This document shows positions 37,642 to 46,228 of a stretch of DNA of 64,000 nucleotides, piece after piece (position 1 is the first letter of the stretch; the number at the start of each line of letters is the position of its first letter). Position numbers and translations under genes: made by a program. Source of the DNA: Fibrobacteria bacterium (lineage in GTDB: Bacteria; Fibrobacterota; Fibrobacteria; UBA11236); NCBI GenBank assembly GCA_025360005.1, contig JANYDA010000058.1, positions 43,851-107,850 of the forward strand, written 5' to 3'. The notes under the pieces were generated by a model. The model made no database searches, was not told the DNA's origin, and saw nothing but the letters and a program-made list of their open reading frames with translations.

Positions 37642-39012
37642 TCAGCGGGTCAGCAGGATAGATTGCATGGGCGCGAGATCGGAGCCGGAGTTGCCGGCGG
37701 GCGCCTGTTTCCCATCCGCCGTGAAGGCCGGCTCGGCGGAAGCGAAGGGGAAATGGATGGCGGCGTTCGCGACCGGCGTGCGCTTGCCGGCAACGGCGGT
37801 GACCGGTTTGCTGAAAAGGCCGGCCAGGATTTTCGCTTTGTCGGTAAGGGCGTACGCGGGCCGGGGATGATCGGCGGGAAAGCAGCGCAGCGCTTCATCC
37901 GGATATGGGGCATATGCGCTTTCATTGGGTAGCGCCGGACCCATTCTGAATTTGGCGGCCAGGAAACGATAGCTGGCCATGCGCTTATTGAAATGGTAAT
38001 TGTGCCCGGTGGTATCGTGGAAATTCCCCACATCGGCCTCCGCGCCGTAGAGCCGATACACGTTGCGCAGGTACGGCATGGTAGTGGTCGGGGCGTCCGG
38101 GGCAAGCGGATCCTTGGCATCCGAGAGGATGAGCTGGAAGCGTGGGGCCGCCAAAGCCGCCATATCCACGGAGTTGGTTTCATAATCCGTGATGCCGTTG
38201 TTGGGAATAGTGTCTTTGTGGATCCCCATCCCGGTGCCTTCGCAATTGCAACCGCCCATCCAGATCCCCTCCGCCGTGCCTCCCACGATCACGCCGGGCA
38301 TGGTCAAAGCGATGCGCGTGTCCAGGGCCGCGGCGATATAGGCTTGCGTGCCGCCGCCGGATTCCCCCGTAATCCCGATGCGGGTGGAATCGGCGCCCAG
38401 GCTCAGTAGCAAGTCCACGGAACGCATGGTGTTCCAGGTCTGCGCCGCCATGACGCCTTCCGGGAAGCAATGGGCCACCTGATCGCTTTCCCCTTTGCCC
38501 ACCATGTCGTAGCCGAATACGATGGCGCCCATGCTGGCCATGGCCGCGCAATGAGTTTGGAAATCGGGATCGAAACGCGGCGCGGTGCCGTGTCCGTGCA
38601 CGCGCAATATGCCCGGCAAGGGGCCTGCCGCATTCACGGGCCGGTACAGGTTTCCCGTTACGAAAAAACCCGGGAAGCTTTCGAAGAAAACGTTTTCCAC
38701 CGTGATGCCCAGCGCGGCCACGGTTTTCCTGGAGTGGATGACCGCTTTGAGCGGCGCTTTTTGGGGCCAGGGGAAAAGTTTCATTTTCCTCTGCATGCCT
38801 TCGCGGACAATCCCCGCGCGCGTTTCCCATTGGGCGCGGTTGGAATATTGGGATTGGAAGGTCTTGAGCAGGGATGTGGGGCTGCGGCTGGGCGCCGTGC
38901 CAGCGCAGGAACCGGGAAGCGGTTCCGTGGGCGTCCACGACGATTGGGCGCAAGGAGCGCTCAAGCACAACGGAAACAAAAATAACGGGAACAAAATGCG
39001 CAGGATCCGCAT
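37642..39012 (-). CDS. Secreted alpha/beta hydrolase, acetyl-xylan-esterase-like
   Basis: A 456-residue secreted protein with signal peptide MRILRILFPLFLFPLCLSAPCAQ. The hydrolase fold has oxyanion segment RVHGHG, nucleophile elbow ITGESGGG (Ser about 218), an acid in LILSDAKDPLAPD and a histidine in the FHDTTGHNYHF segment. It resembles esterases that remove acyl groups from plant polysaccharides. A cysteine-rich loop, GGCNCEGTG, follows the elbow. It begins 19 bp after the dehydrogenase gene ends, so the two are probably one operon. Confidence 0.8.
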   Translation of the reverse strand: MRILRILFPLFLFPLCLSAPCAQSSWTPTEPLPGSCAGTAPSRSPTSLLKTFQSQYSNRAQWETRAGIVREGMQRKMKLFPWPQKAPLKAVIHSRKTVAALGITVENVFFESFPGFFVTGNLYRPVNAAGPLPGILRVHGHGTAPRFDPDFQTHCAAMASMGAIVFGYDMVGKGESDQVAHCFPEGVMAAQTWNTMRSVDLLLSLGADSTRIGITGESGGGTQAYIAAALDTRIALTMPGVIVGGTAEGIWMGGCNCEGTGMGIHKDTIPNNGITDYETNSVDMAALAAPRFQLILSDAKDPLAPDAPTTTMPYLRNVYRLYGAEADVGNFHDTTGHNYHFNKRMASYRFLAAKFRMGPALPNESAYAPYPDEALRCFPADHPRPAYALTDKAKILAGLFSKPVTAVAGKRTPVANAAIHFPFASAEPAFTADGKQAPAGNSGSDLAPMQSILLTR

Positions 39013-39031
39013 CGATAAGGATCCGATCGGG

Positions 39032-40456
39032 CTAAAAGGATTTCACAAGGTAGAGGCCCTTTTGCAAACCGGAGGGCAGGCCCACCCGCATCGCCTCGGC
39101 ACCCGGAACGCGCTCGAAACTCCAGACTTCCTTTCCGGAAAGATCGAACAGCCTGATGCCGCGTTTGCCTGGCGGCAACGTCAGCCCATCATCCTTCCCG
39201 GCGGGCAGCGCGATCAGGCCGTTGTTGCCGGCGCCGGCGATTCCGGTGCTGGGGGCGGAACCCTTGATGACATAAAGCGATCCATCGCTGGTGCTCATGT
39301 TATCCTGAGCGGATCCGGGACCCAGGCCGGCGGCCCGGACGCCCCGGCATACGTAGTACATGCTGCCGTCCGGACCTACCTTAAGGTTGATGGGGCGGTT
39401 GATGCCGGAGGCGAAGGTGGCTACGGCATTGCCCTTGGAAGCATCCAGGCTCTTGATCCAGCCGCCGCAGTAGTCGGAAAAGAAATACAGATCCAGGTAC
39501 GCGGGCCCGAAGGTGTTGGCGGGAGGATGATAGAAGGTGGCCCCGGCTATGGCGCAAGCGCCGTTGTGGCTGTAGTTGGAAATGGGGTCGCCATAAGGGC
39601 CCTTCAAGCCTGCCGGCGCGGTGGCCGCATGGCCTTCCACGGACGGGTAGCCATAATCATAGCCGGCCTTGCCTTCGTTGACTTCCTCGAAGGCGCCGTC
39701 GCCAACATCGTTGATGAAATATTTTCCCGTGACGGGATTGACTGCGGTGGTAAAGGGATTGCGGAGGCCCAGGGCCCAGATGGCGCGATTGTCCCCCGTG
39801 GTGGTGGCATAGAAGGGATTGTCGGTTGGGATGCTGCCGTCCGGATTGAGGCGCAGGATCTTCCCCAGCACTATGTCCAGCGATTTGCTGTTGGCGGTGA
39901 TGGTGTTGTTGCCCACCGAAACATACAGCTTTCCATCCTTGCCGAATTGCAGCGAGCCGCCGTTATGCCAGCCTCCCGAACGCAAGGCGATGAGATTGGG
40001 AAGGTCGATGAGCACGGTCTCTTCCGCGGCCACGTCCCCGGTAACCTTGAAGCGGCTGACGCGATTATGGGCCGCGGGGGTTTTGGAGCAGTAGTAGGCA
40101 TAGATGTATCCGTTGGTCTTGAAGTCCGGATCCAACGCCAGCCCCAAAAGGCCGCGCTCTTCCTGATAGTCGGCATCCAGGGTGAGCATCGGCGTGGTCA
40201 ACCAAGCGCCGTTCTTGTACACGCGGATGTTACCGCTCTTTTCGCAAAGCAGCACCCGCCCGTCCGGGGTGATTTCCAGCGTGGTGGGGTTGATGTTCCC
40301 GATCAGCTTGGTCTCGGTGAAGCCCGCCGGCAGCGTGGCCGCGGCGACTTTTGGAGCCGGGAGCATGGCCAATAACAAGGCGCAAGCCAAAGGGGGAACG
40401 CAGGCCTTAAGCGGAGTTCTCTCGCAACGAATCATAGGGTCGCCCAATCTTTTCAT
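39032..40456 (-). CDS. Secreted sorbosone/glucose dehydrogenase-like beta-propeller with sorting tail
   Basis: A 474-residue secreted protein of the PQQ-dependent sugar dehydrogenase (GSDH) family. Signal peptide region PLACALLLAMLPAPKVAAA is followed by a six-bladed propeller with ITPDGRVLLCEKSGNIRVYK, GLLGLALDPDFKTNGYIYAYY, the GGWHNGGSLQFGKDGKLYVS blade containing the conserved histidine, GLRNPFTTAVNP, and GYDYGYPSVEG. Related enzymes oxidise sugars with PQQ or related cofactors. The C-terminal ~60 residues (IRLFDLSGKEVWSFERV ... GLQKGLYLVKSF) look like a type IX sorting domain. It is first in an operon with the esterase. Confidence 0.85.
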   Translation of the reverse strand: MKRLGDPMIRCERTPLKACVPPLACALLLAMLPAPKVAAATLPAGFTETKLIGNINPTTLEITPDGRVLLCEKSGNIRVYKNGAWLTTPMLTLDADYQEERGLLGLALDPDFKTNGYIYAYYCSKTPAAHNRVSRFKVTGDVAAEETVLIDLPNLIALRSGGWHNGGSLQFGKDGKLYVSVGNNTITANSKSLDIVLGKILRLNPDGSIPTDNPFYATTTGDNRAIWALGLRNPFTTAVNPVTGKYFINDVGDGAFEEVNEGKAGYDYGYPSVEGHAATAPAGLKGPYGDPISNYSHNGACAIAGATFYHPPANTFGPAYLDLYFFSDYCGGWIKSLDASKGNAVATFASGINRPINLKVGPDGSMYYVCRGVRAAGLGPGSAQDNMSTSDGSLYVIKGSAPSTGIAGAGNNGLIALPAGKDDGLTLPPGKRGIRLFDLSGKEVWSFERVPGAEAMRVGLPSGLQKGLYLVKSF

Positions 40457-40700
40457 TCAATGTGTCCTATCCCAGCCCCCCGACCGTAGCTTGAATTTAG
40501 GAGAAAAAAAGGTTTCCGTGGGGTGGAATTGGAAAGGAACCGCTTGGATAAATCCCGGCTCGGAATCGACAAATCCCCCTTGCCCAGCGTGGATCTATGC
40601 GGAAGGCGCGGAAATGGCGAATATCCCTCTCTTTACTTCGCTATGCCAGGCCTTGAAGGCGGCGTTCGCGCCGCGCGCCTTGGGCATGCGCCGGGGAACT

Positions 40701-42308
40701 CTAGCGTTGCAAATCGAAAGCCTCCATGGCTCCGGGCTCATCCAACAATTGCATGCTGGTGGAAGTCTTGGCGAATGGGGCGTTGTTCTTGGTATTCAAG
40801 GCCCACACCACCCGTCTGCTGGGCGTGATCTCGATGATCTTGGGCGCATTGTCCGGCTCCTGCCAATTGGTGATGAGGGTGTTCCCGTTCTCCAGCCGTT
40901 GCGCGGTCTGGTTGTTGGCCAGTTTGATCCCGGGGATATCGAAAGGAGCCGTGTTGGAAGCCTGCCATACCACGGCGCCTGCCTTGGAAATCTCGTAGAC
41001 CGCCCCCGCGGTCGCCGCCGACGCCAGGGTATTCCCGTTCTTCAAGCGCGTCACCGACCACGGATTCTTGGCCGCGGCGGAAGACCAGATCACCTGCATG
41101 CTCGCGGTATCGTACTCCTCTATGGGCGAGAGTCCGCCTACCGCGGCGCTCAAGTCCATATGCCCCAGCAGCATGGTGCCCGCCTTGGTCATGCGGCAAT
41201 TGCGGAATTGCCCGTGCACGCTGGTGCCGCCGGTCTTGATCACCTTGTCCATCAATATCGCGTTGGTCTTGGTGTCGATGATGCGGGCCCGGGCGGGATT
41301 GCCGTTGCTGACTATAAACACTTTGTCCAGCCCGATGGGTTGGCAGGTGTGGATTTGATCCGCGCCCATGGCGGGATAATTCCACAATACCTTTTTATCC
41401 GGCCCCACCACGGTGGCCCCCAACATCCAGGCGAACACCACGTTCCCGTTGGCCAGCAGGGACGCGTCGCTGATTTCCCCGCCCTTGATGTCCGGCGTAT
41501 AGGTCCAGGTCACCTTGCCGTCCCGCACTATGGACATGGCCGCCACGCCTTCCGCGGCGAAGAAGAAGGGATGCAGGGAAGCGGTGGTATCCGTGGGCGC
41601 GAAGCCCATCTTCACGGCCACGTCGTCGCGGCTGCCGGTAACATCCAGGTTAACCCGCCTGTATCCGGCCCGCTGGAAGCTCACGGTATTAGCCGCCAGT
41701 CCCGCCGCTCCTTTGCGCAAAGCTTCCCCGCGCGCCTGCGTTCCGGACAAGCCCAGCACCGCGCCCGGCCCGCCCGCTCCCGATTGCAAAACCTTGAACA
41801 CGCGCTCATGGCCTTCCCAAGCGAAGCCGATAAAATGCATCCCCGGTTCCATAGCGGGTAAGGTGTAGGCGGTTCTGTCTCGGGACGGGATCAATTCCTC
41901 CCGCCGCCGCACCGCTCCGGATGCGTCCCAGATGCGGATGGAGACGGGGGAGACGGCGCCGGTTTCCCCGGACCAGGTTTCTCCCGGCAAGGAAAAAGCC
42001 CGCCGCTCCGGGTTCCAAACCACGTCCCGGCCATCCTGCCCGCGCCCCAGGACACCGCTGGCTTCTCCATTCGTAGTCAAGGTGAAAACGCCGTTGCTAT
42101 CGGTATACACCGCGTGGGCCGTGTCGGTGGAAACCTTCACGCGGTACAGGCCCGCTTGCGTGGAGGAGTCGGTCACCACGCCGTGGATGATATCCGCATT
42201 GGCCATGGTAGCCGCAAACCAAGCCGTCACCGCGGCCACCAGCAGGGAAATAGGCGCCGTGCCGGAGCCGGATTGCCCGGACAAGAAAGCCCTGTTTGTG
42301 TAATACAT
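40701..42308 (-). CDS. Secreted protein: split regulatory-like N-terminal module plus beta-propeller
   Basis: The ATG at 42306-42308 follows GGGGACGG and gives 535 residues with signal peptide ending ATMANA. Residues ~38-80 begin a carboxypeptidase-regulatory-like sandwich (IIHGVVTDSSTQAGLYRVKV ... GVFTLTT). A ~110-residue insert containing VSIRIWDASGAVRRREEL ... PAMEPGMHFIGF resembles a type IX sorting domain. The sandwich then resumes (VSFQRAGYRRVNLDVTGSR). Residues ~235-530 form a PQQ-like/arylsulfotransferase-type propeller with repeated GNTL and GNVV blades (RLKNGNTLASAA, RLENGNTLITNW). Function unknown. The same split module opens the gene at 54046. Confidence 0.72.
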   Translation of the reverse strand: MYYTNRAFLSGQSGSGTAPISLLVAAVTAWFAATMANADIIHGVVTDSSTQAGLYRVKVSTDTAHAVYTDSNGVFTLTTNGEASGVLGRGQDGRDVVWNPERRAFSLPGETWSGETGAVSPVSIRIWDASGAVRRREELIPSRDRTAYTLPAMEPGMHFIGFAWEGHERVFKVLQSGAGGPGAVLGLSGTQARGEALRKGAAGLAANTVSFQRAGYRRVNLDVTGSRDDVAVKMGFAPTDTTASLHPFFFAAEGVAAMSIVRDGKVTWTYTPDIKGGEISDASLLANGNVVFAWMLGATVVGPDKKVLWNYPAMGADQIHTCQPIGLDKVFIVSNGNPARARIIDTKTNAILMDKVIKTGGTSVHGQFRNCRMTKAGTMLLGHMDLSAAVGGLSPIEEYDTASMQVIWSSAAAKNPWSVTRLKNGNTLASAATAGAVYEISKAGAVVWQASNTAPFDIPGIKLANNQTAQRLENGNTLITNWQEPDNAPKIIEITPSRRVVWALNTKNNAPFAKTSTSMQLLDEPGAMEAFDLQR

Positions 42309-42733
42309 CCGTCCCCGCTTTTTTTGGAAAGATCCGATCCGGAATGATCCGGTACGGAAAGGTGACGGAAAGATAATCCGGGCGGCCGGGAATTCATATG
42401 CGAATCGCAACATTGCCGCGGAAAGCCGTCGGCGCGGCGCCCGCGGGCCGGGCAGCTTCGAGCGGATCGGGATCATAATTGTATTTAAACCGGATAGGGT
42501 AGCAGTTTTCCCGGATCCCGCCCTTCCCTGGAAGCCCATCGCTGCGTGCTTCTTGCAGCCTTCCTCGTCCTTATGGATGGCCACCGCGCGGTCTTTGCCG
42601 CCTTTGCCGCGGGCCTCGAACGTGAGGACGCAGGCGAAGAAAGGAGTGGCGGAAAGCAACGTCAGTGACAATGACAATGGCCGACAATCCGCGCAAGCTC
42701 CCGCGCCCGGTATTGCCGGGCCTACGATTGAAA
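42309..42733. other. Intergenic region between divergent genes
   Basis: About 425 bp with no convincing gene. It should hold the promoter of the propeller gene on the minus strand. Open frames here lack family resemblance and run into both neighbours out of frame. Confidence 0.5.
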
Positions 42734-42759
42734 GCGTTATATATTGACTTATATTTCGC
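42734..42759. promoter_or_regulatory. ModE-like operator upstream of modA
   Basis: The arms GCGTTATATA and TATATTTCGC are separated by six bases. Eight of ten positions pair as an inverted repeat, and the CGnTATATA-N6-TATAT core is the layout described for ModE boxes. It lies 5 bases before the modA ATG, and a ModE-like protein is encoded 0.9 kb downstream. Molybdate-bound ModE at this position would block modA expression. Confidence 0.7.
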
Positions 42760-42764
42760 CCTCT

Positions 42765-43631
42765 ATGAACCTGACTATACAACGATCGTCACGGACCGCA
42801 TTCCTGCCCTCCCGCGAAATCAAAACCGCCGGCGGCTACATTTTCGGATTCCCCGCTCTCTATGCCGCCGCCAAGCGCTCGCGCGCGATATTCTTCTCCG
42901 CTTTCATCCTGCTCGCGGGCGCGCCAGGCTTCGCGCAAATCACGGCCGCGGTGGCGGCCAACGTCCAGTTCGCCATGGAGGATCTGAAAACGCAATTCCG
43001 CAAGGCCACCGGGGTCGAAGTCAAAACCGTCTACGGCGCCTCCGGAAAACTGGTCACCCAAATCAAGAACGGCGCTCCTTTCGACGTGTTCGTTTCCGCG
43101 GATATGGATTTTCCGGACTCACTGCTCAAGTGGGGCTATGCGGAGGCCAAGGCCTGGCCGTACGCGTACGGAAAACTGGTGCTGTGGACGCTCAAGGATT
43201 TGGATCTGGAAAAAGGCATGGCCTTACTCGCGGATTCCTCCCTGGCCAAGATCGCGCTGGCCGATCCCAAGCGCGCGCCATACGGACGGGAAGCGGTCAA
43301 GGCTTTGGAAAGGGCCGGGCTATACGCAAAGGTGCAGGCCAAACTGGTTTACGGGGAGAACATTTCCCAGGCCGGCCAATACATCCTCACCGGCAACGTG
43401 GACATCGGCTTCTGCGCCAAGTCCGTGGTGCTGGCGGGCGAAGCGCAGGGTAAAGGTAAAGGCAAATGGAAAGAAGTGGACAGCGCCCTTTACGACCGCA
43501 TTGCCCAAGGCGCGGTGGTGTGCAAGTACGGCCGCGATAACAACCCCGGCCCGTCCGCGCGCTTTCTGGAATACCTATACTCGCAACCGGCCCGGGACGT
43601 ATTCGCCAAGTACGGTTATGTGCTGCCTTGA
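42765..43631 (+). CDS. modA: Molybdate-binding periplasmic protein ModA
   Basis: About 288 residues. The ATG at 42765 follows the operator; the n-region is unusually long and the hydrophobic core FFSAFILLAGAPGFAQ ends before ITAAVAANVQFAMEDL, the usual ModA start. Family landmarks are YGASGKLVTQIKNGAPFDVFVSADMDFPD, DPKRAPYGREAVKALE and the end YGYVLP. Ser and Asp/Tyr residues of the oxyanion site are present in the GASGKL and VSAD motifs. It delivers molybdate to a ModB permease. No modB or modC is next to it, which is unusual. Confidence 0.9.
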   Translation: MNLTIQRSSRTAFLPSREIKTAGGYIFGFPALYAAAKRSRAIFFSAFILLAGAPGFAQITAAVAANVQFAMEDLKTQFRKATGVEVKTVYGASGKLVTQIKNGAPFDVFVSADMDFPDSLLKWGYAEAKAWPYAYGKLVLWTLKDLDLEKGMALLADSSLAKIALADPKRAPYGREAVKALERAGLYAKVQAKLVYGENISQAGQYILTGNVDIGFCAKSVVLAGEAQGKGKGKWKEVDSALYDRIAQGAVVCKYGRDNNPGPSARFLEYLYSQPARDVFAKYGYVLP

Positions 43632-43702
43632 ACGGATGGCTTTCGCGGAAGAGTGATTAGTTTTACTGGCGGGAATACCGTTCCATCATCCCTAGGGGAT
43701 CC

Positions 43703-44512
43703 ATGCCCGCCCAAAAACCCTTCCGCCCCGCAGGCCAACTCTGGCTGAGCCGGGACGGGGAAAACGTCCTCAACGATTCCCGCATCGCGCTGCTGGAGCA
43801 AATCCGGGCCACCGGTTCCATTACCCGGGCCGGCAAAGCGGCGGGCATCAGCTACCGCACCGCTTGGATCACGGTGGATCATTTGAATGCCATGGCGGAC
43901 AACCCCTTGGTGGACAGGACCACGGGCGGCAAAAGCGGAGGCGGCACGCGCCTCACCGCGCATGGGCAATCCCTGGTGAAGGTGTACCGGGCCATGCAAG
44001 CGGAACACGGGAAATACCTGGAGCGGCTGCGCCAGGGCATCCATGATTTCGATAAGTTCATGCATCTCACCCGCAAGCTGTCCCTCAAGACCAGTGCGCG
44101 CAACCAGCTTTTCGGGATCGTCGAATCCATCCGCAAGGACGCTTTGACGGCCACGGTGGGGCTGCGGCTGAAAGGCAAGGATAAAATCGTTTCCCAGATC
44201 ACCTTGGAAGGCCTGGAAAGCCTGGGCCTCAGCAAGGGCGAGGAAGCCTACGCGCTCATCAAGGCCAATTGGATCGATGCGGCCCCGGCCCGCGCGGGCA
44301 AGCGGCAGGAAAAGGAAAACCGGCTGCCCGGAAAAATCATCTCCCTAAAGGTAGGCGGGCGGAAAGCGGAAGTGGTGACCCGGCTCAAGGGCGGGAACAA
44401 CCTGGTCTCGATGATACCGCTACAGGCCTGCAAGGCGTTGGGGCTGAAAGAAGGCAAGGCCTTTACCAATGTTTTCCTGGCTTCCGATGTGATCCTGGGC
44501 GTGGCCCGCTGA
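43703..44512 (+). CDS. modE: Molybdate-responsive regulator ModE
   Basis: A 269-residue regulator. The N-terminal LysR-like winged helix (SRIALLEQIRATGSITRAGKAAGISYRTAWITVDHLNAM) is followed by the ModE wing GGKSGGGTRLTAHGQSLV. Two Mop/TOBE molybdate-binding domains follow: the first opens SARNQLFGIVESIRKDALTATV, the second LPGKIISLKVGGRKAEVVTRL. Length equals E. coli ModE. The start follows a GGGGA site. Dimeric ModE binds molybdate and represses mod genes; the operator before modA fits direct autoregulation of this short locus. Confidence 0.92.
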   Translation: MPAQKPFRPAGQLWLSRDGENVLNDSRIALLEQIRATGSITRAGKAAGISYRTAWITVDHLNAMADNPLVDRTTGGKSGGGTRLTAHGQSLVKVYRAMQAEHGKYLERLRQGIHDFDKFMHLTRKLSLKTSARNQLFGIVESIRKDALTATVGLRLKGKDKIVSQITLEGLESLGLSKGEEAYALIKANWIDAAPARAGKRQEKENRLPGKIISLKVGGRKAEVVTRLKGGNNLVSMIPLQACKALGLKEGKAFTNVFLASDVILGVAR

Positions 44513-44612
44513 TACCCTGCAGCTTGGCGGCAATCCGTCCGGGCATCCCGTGGCCTTCCAATCCTGCAGCACCGAAACTCCCGCCGCGGCAAAGGGGACG
44601 GGGAAAATAAAA

Positions 44613-45517
44613 TCAGGGGGGCCAGGCGATATCGGCGGCGGCGGCGTTGGATCGCACCTGGGCCGGGTCCTTGCTGCCAGGTATCACCGCCGTTACCTCG
44701 GGGTTCCGCAGGCACCAGGCCAAGGCCCATTGCGCCATGTCCATTCCGGCCGGCACTTCCTCCCGTTGGATGGTCTGGGCCTGTTCCAGGCGCAGCCGGG
44801 CTTTGCCCGCATTCTGCGAGGAGCGCACGTCCCCGGGGCCGGGAAGACGGCGCCGGGCCGGTACTTGCCGCTCAGGTAGCCGCTGGCCAAAGGTACCCGT
44901 GCCAATACGCCCAAGCCCAAGCGGGCGCAGGCGGGAAGCACGCGCGCTTCCGGAGCCGTGTCCAAGCGGTTGTACACCAATTGCACCGCGCCCAATCCGT
45001 AGCCGGGGGCGGCCTCCACCTGGGACAGGTTTTCCCCTTGGGAACTGATGGACACGCCCAAGTGGCGGATCTTACCGGCCTTCACCTGCGCCTGCAGGGC
45101 CTGCCACAAATCCTCGCGGTGGAAATCGCCGTCCGCTCCGGAGTGGAATTGGTAGAGATCGATATAGTCCGTGCGCAGGGCCAGCAGGGACGCGTCCAGC
45201 TGGGCCAGGATGGCGGCGATGGACCAGGATTGCTCGCGTTGGTTGTGGCCCCGGTAATCGTGGCCGAACTTGGTGGCCAGGTACCAGCGCGCGCGATCGG
45301 CCCCCAAGGCCCTGCCGATCAGGGATTCGGAGAGGTGATCAGGGCCGTAGCATTCCGCCGTGTCGAGCAGATTGATGCCTACGTCGCGCGCCTGGCCCAG
45401 GATGGCGGCGGTGTCCGCCACGCTATAATCCCTGCCCCACTCGCCCCCCAATTGCCAGGTGCCCAAAGCGATGACGGAGACATCCATTCCGGTGCATCCC
45501 AAGGTACGGTATTTCAT
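44613..45517 (-). pseudogene. Aldo/keto reductase with a frameshift
   Basis: The 5' part (from ATG at 45515-45517) reads MKYRTLGCTGMDVSVIALGTWQLGG, with the catalytic Tyr in AECYGPDHLSE, Lys in YLATKFGHD and His in DLYQFHSG. The frame is lost after SGKYRPGAVF, near 44830-44845. The next frame continues correctly as VRSSQNAGKARLRLEQAQ ... ALAWCLRNPEVTAVIPGSKDPAQV to a stop at 44613. Restoring one base in a CCCGGCCCC-type run makes a full-length enzyme of about 300 residues. It is either a young pseudogene or a sequencing error in a GC run. Confidence 0.8.
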
Positions 45518-45589
45518 GGGGTCCAAATTAAAATTATCGCGACGACGCGCCTATTTTTCCGCGCCACCAAAAGGGCGGTGGTGCCGCAA

Positions 45590-45716
45590 TCATTCCGCCG
45601 TGAATCCCGCCTCGTCCAGGTTCTCGAACAAGCGCACGCCTTTGCCCATCAGCCCGCCGTTTTCCCCCGCGATGAAACCGTCCAGGGAAATGGCCGCGTC
45701 GAATAACCTTGCTCAT
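45590..45716 (-). pseudogene. Stub of a dihydrofolate-reductase-like (RibD C-terminal) gene
   Basis: The minus strand begins MSKVI, then after a shift of frame reads DAAISLDGFIAGENGG, the conserved opening of DHFR-fold RibD-like proteins. It then jumps to MGKGVRLFENLDEAG, which resembles the conserved end of the same family, and stops at 45590-45592. The middle ~130 codons are missing. It is too short to fold. Confidence 0.6.
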
Positions 45717-45844
45717 ACCGCTTCCTTCGCCGCCGGCATCGATCCGGGTTCCAAATCCATAAAATAATTCCCCAAGCAGCGGTAGTCCCGGCTACGGACG
45801 GCGGGAAGTAATTAGAATTCCCATAACGCCATTGCGGAGGCCCT

Positions 45845-46117
45845 ATGAAAGACGACACCTTAAAGGAAGAGCGGGCGCATATCGTCGCCAAACTCAGGCA
45901 GTATTTCCAGGATGAAAGGGAAGAGGAATGGGGCGAGCTGCCCGCCGCCATGCTGCTGGATTTCATCGAAAGGGAAATCGGTCCCTTCTTCCATAACCGG
46001 GCCGTGCGCGAGGCCAAGGCGAAAACGGTGGCGGCCTTCGCCACCCTCACCGAGGAGATGGAATACATGGAAATACTGGTCCCCAAGAAGCCCGGCCCCG
46101 GACCCTCGCGGGGTTAA
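45845..46117 (+). CDS. DUF2164 family protein
   Basis: A 90-residue cytoplasmic protein with a GGAGG ribosome site 6 bases before the ATG. It matches DUF2164: KEERAHIVAKLRQYFQDEREEEWGELPAAMLLDFIEREIGPFFHNRAVREAKA, with the family's EIGPFFHN-type motif. Members are small helical proteins of unknown function. It stands between two decayed genes but itself looks intact. Confidence 0.85.
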   Translation: MKDDTLKEERAHIVAKLRQYFQDEREEEWGELPAAMLLDFIEREIGPFFHNRAVREAKAKTVAAFATLTEEMEYMEILVPKKPGPGPSRG

Positions 46118-46228
46118 CAGGGTGTTGAAGAGACCCGGAAGCAGCCCATTAGCGGCCCGCAATGTTAATTTATCCCATCTCGAGCTTAGGAATGTTGGCG
46201 GAGGGCAAACAGGGCGGAAGCTGAAACC

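Noticed and set aside
42744..42764. TTG at 42744 as the modA start
   Set aside because: It would lie inside the ModE-like operator; the ATG at 42765 is a better start.
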